A DNA stretch of 64,000 nt from Alphaproteobacteria bacterium (GTDB lineage Bacteria > Pseudomonadota > Alphaproteobacteria > Micavibrionales > Micavibrionaceae), in assembly GCA_030432025.1 (NCBI GenBank), contig JAUIIA010000004.1, positions 1-64,000 on the forward strand, read 5' to 3'. Positions 63,290 to 64,000 of the stretch are shown here, piece by piece; the first letter of the stretch is position 1, and each line of letters begins with the position of its first letter. The translations under genes were made by a program, and so were the position numbers. Under the pieces are notes generated by a model that saw only the letters and a list, made by a program, of their open reading frames with translations, was not told the DNA's origin and did no database searches.

Positions 63290-64000
63290 TTAATAGTTCT
63301 GGGTAATCCAGTCATGCAGGACACGTACACCGAAACCTGTACCGTATTTCGGCACGGTCGGTCTGTCGGACTTTATCCATGCCGTTCCTGCAATGTCCAT
63401 ATGGGCCCATTGTACATCACCTTCGATGAAATGCTCCAAAAATCCTGCGGCTGTACATGCGCCGCCGTAACGGCCGCTTTTGGCAAGGTTGCGAACATCG
63501 CCGACGGTGCTTTCCATTTCCTTTTTCCATTCCTCATCAAGCGGCATACGCCAGAGTTTTTCGCCTGTGTCTGCGCTGGCTTTTTCAAGCTCGGCCCACA
63601 GGGAGTCGGTGTTGGCAAAGGTCCCGCAATATTCGTGAGCAAGCGCGACCATCATCGCCCCTGTCAGGGTTGCGAGATCAACAATCACATCCGGTTTGTA
63701 TTTGGATTGCATATGCGTCAGGCAGTCGGCGAGGACCAAACGCCCTTCCGCATCGGTATTCAAGACTTCGATGGTTTTACCGGACAGCGATGTCACGATG
63801 TCACCGGGTCTGTACGCGTTTGATGACGGCATGTTTTCAGCCAGTCCGACAATACCAACCACATTGACCTTGGCCTTATTGGCCGCGAGCGCCTTGATCG
63901 TGCCGACAACGGCGGCTGATCCGCCCATATCCATTTTCATTTCATCCATGCCCGCGCCGGGTTTGATCGAGATGCCGCCTGTATCAAAAGTGACACCCTT
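63290..64000 (-). CDS. pepA: Leucyl aminopeptidase (3' part, start outside window)
   Basis: The C-terminal ~236 residues of an M17 aminopeptidase; the frame stays open to the window edge. Metal-site and signature segments are KGVTFDTGGISIKPGAGMDEMKMDMGG and NTDAEGRLVLADCL, and WAHMDIAGTAW lies near the end. Adjacent KamA-family and holC genes continue on the same strand; pepA-holC proximity is common. Confidence 0.95.
   Translation of the reverse strand, partial: KGVTFDTGGISIKPGAGMDEMKMDMGGSAAVVGTIKALAANKAKVNVVGIVGLAENMPSSNAYRPGDIVTSLSGKTIEVLNTDAEGRLVLADCLTHMQSKYKPDVIVDLATLTGAMMVALAHEYCGTFANTDSLWAELEKASADTGEKLWRMPLDEEWKKEMESTVGDVRNLAKSGRYGGACTAAGFLEHFIEGDVQWAHMDIAGTAWIKSDRPTVPKYGTGFGVRVLHDWITQNY

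Noticed and set aside
1-64000. CRISPR arrays, rRNA genes, replication origin
   Set aside because: No regularly spaced repeats, no rRNA-like sequence and no DnaA-box cluster were seen on reading both strands.

Overview
The window is a gene-dense stretch of an alphaproteobacterial chromosome of roughly 50% G+C by eye. Evidence for the class: a tyrosine-type DivL pseudokinase, ChvI/ChvG, DUF1150 beside an Hsp20, and gene orders typical of the class (tsaE-murU-addB-addA-trxA, ihfB-lapA-pyrF, trpF-trpB-trpA-accD-folC, rnd-kdsD-lptC-lptA-lptB-rpoN-hpf-ptsN). The order or genus cannot be fixed from the sequence; a Rhodospirillales- or Micavibrio-like lineage is only a guess. No prophage, insertion sequence or CRISPR array was seen.

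Layout. 1-1.2 kb: end of a pirin gene and infC, which seems to start at ATC. 1.2-9.3 kb (minus): tsaE, murU, addB, addA, trxA. 9.9-16.3 kb (minus): ahcY, purU, a DUF4139 protein and divL. 16.4-17.2 kb (plus): three small unknown genes where EIIA and HPr genes commonly lie in relatives. 17.2-34.8 kb: a long minus-strand run from a GGDEF/EAL protein through aroA, cmk, rpsA, ihfB, lapA, pyrF, trpF, trpB, a GyrI-like gene, trpA, accD, folC, chvI and chvG to rapZ. 35-40.4 kb: a methyltransferase resembling those of Bacteroidetes, pyrC, a response regulator, folE and cysS. 40.4-42.7 kb: a pilin-like protein, an unknown gene, a zinc-finger protein, and hsp20 with DUF1150 behind a heat-shock-type promoter and a ROSE-like leader. 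42.7-53.2 kb (minus): the rnd to ptsN envelope, sigma-54 and PTS-Ntr block, interrupted on the plus strand by a 1061-residue putative peptidoglycan hydrolase. 53.2-64 kb: tRNA-Leu, a response regulator, a small phage-like protein, recR, lolA, ftsK, small unknown genes, pheA, a cytochrome c, holC, a KamA-family enzyme and the 3' part of pepA.

Themes. Housekeeping functions dominate: recombination repair, tryptophan, pyrimidine, folate and fatty-acid synthesis, translation, LPS transport and cell division. Cell-cycle and envelope control recurs: DivL, ChvI/ChvG and three exact CtrA-type TTAA-N7-TTAA boxes in intergenic regions. Genes usual at these loci are missing here (hprK, EIIA, HPr, amgK). 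The most unusual element is the 43.6-46.8 kb gene. It joins an M23-type endopeptidase module and a lytic-transglycosylase-like module with duplicated wall-binding-like repeats, has no visible signal peptide, has a CtrA-type box 55 bp upstream, and splits the conserved hpf-ptsN pair.
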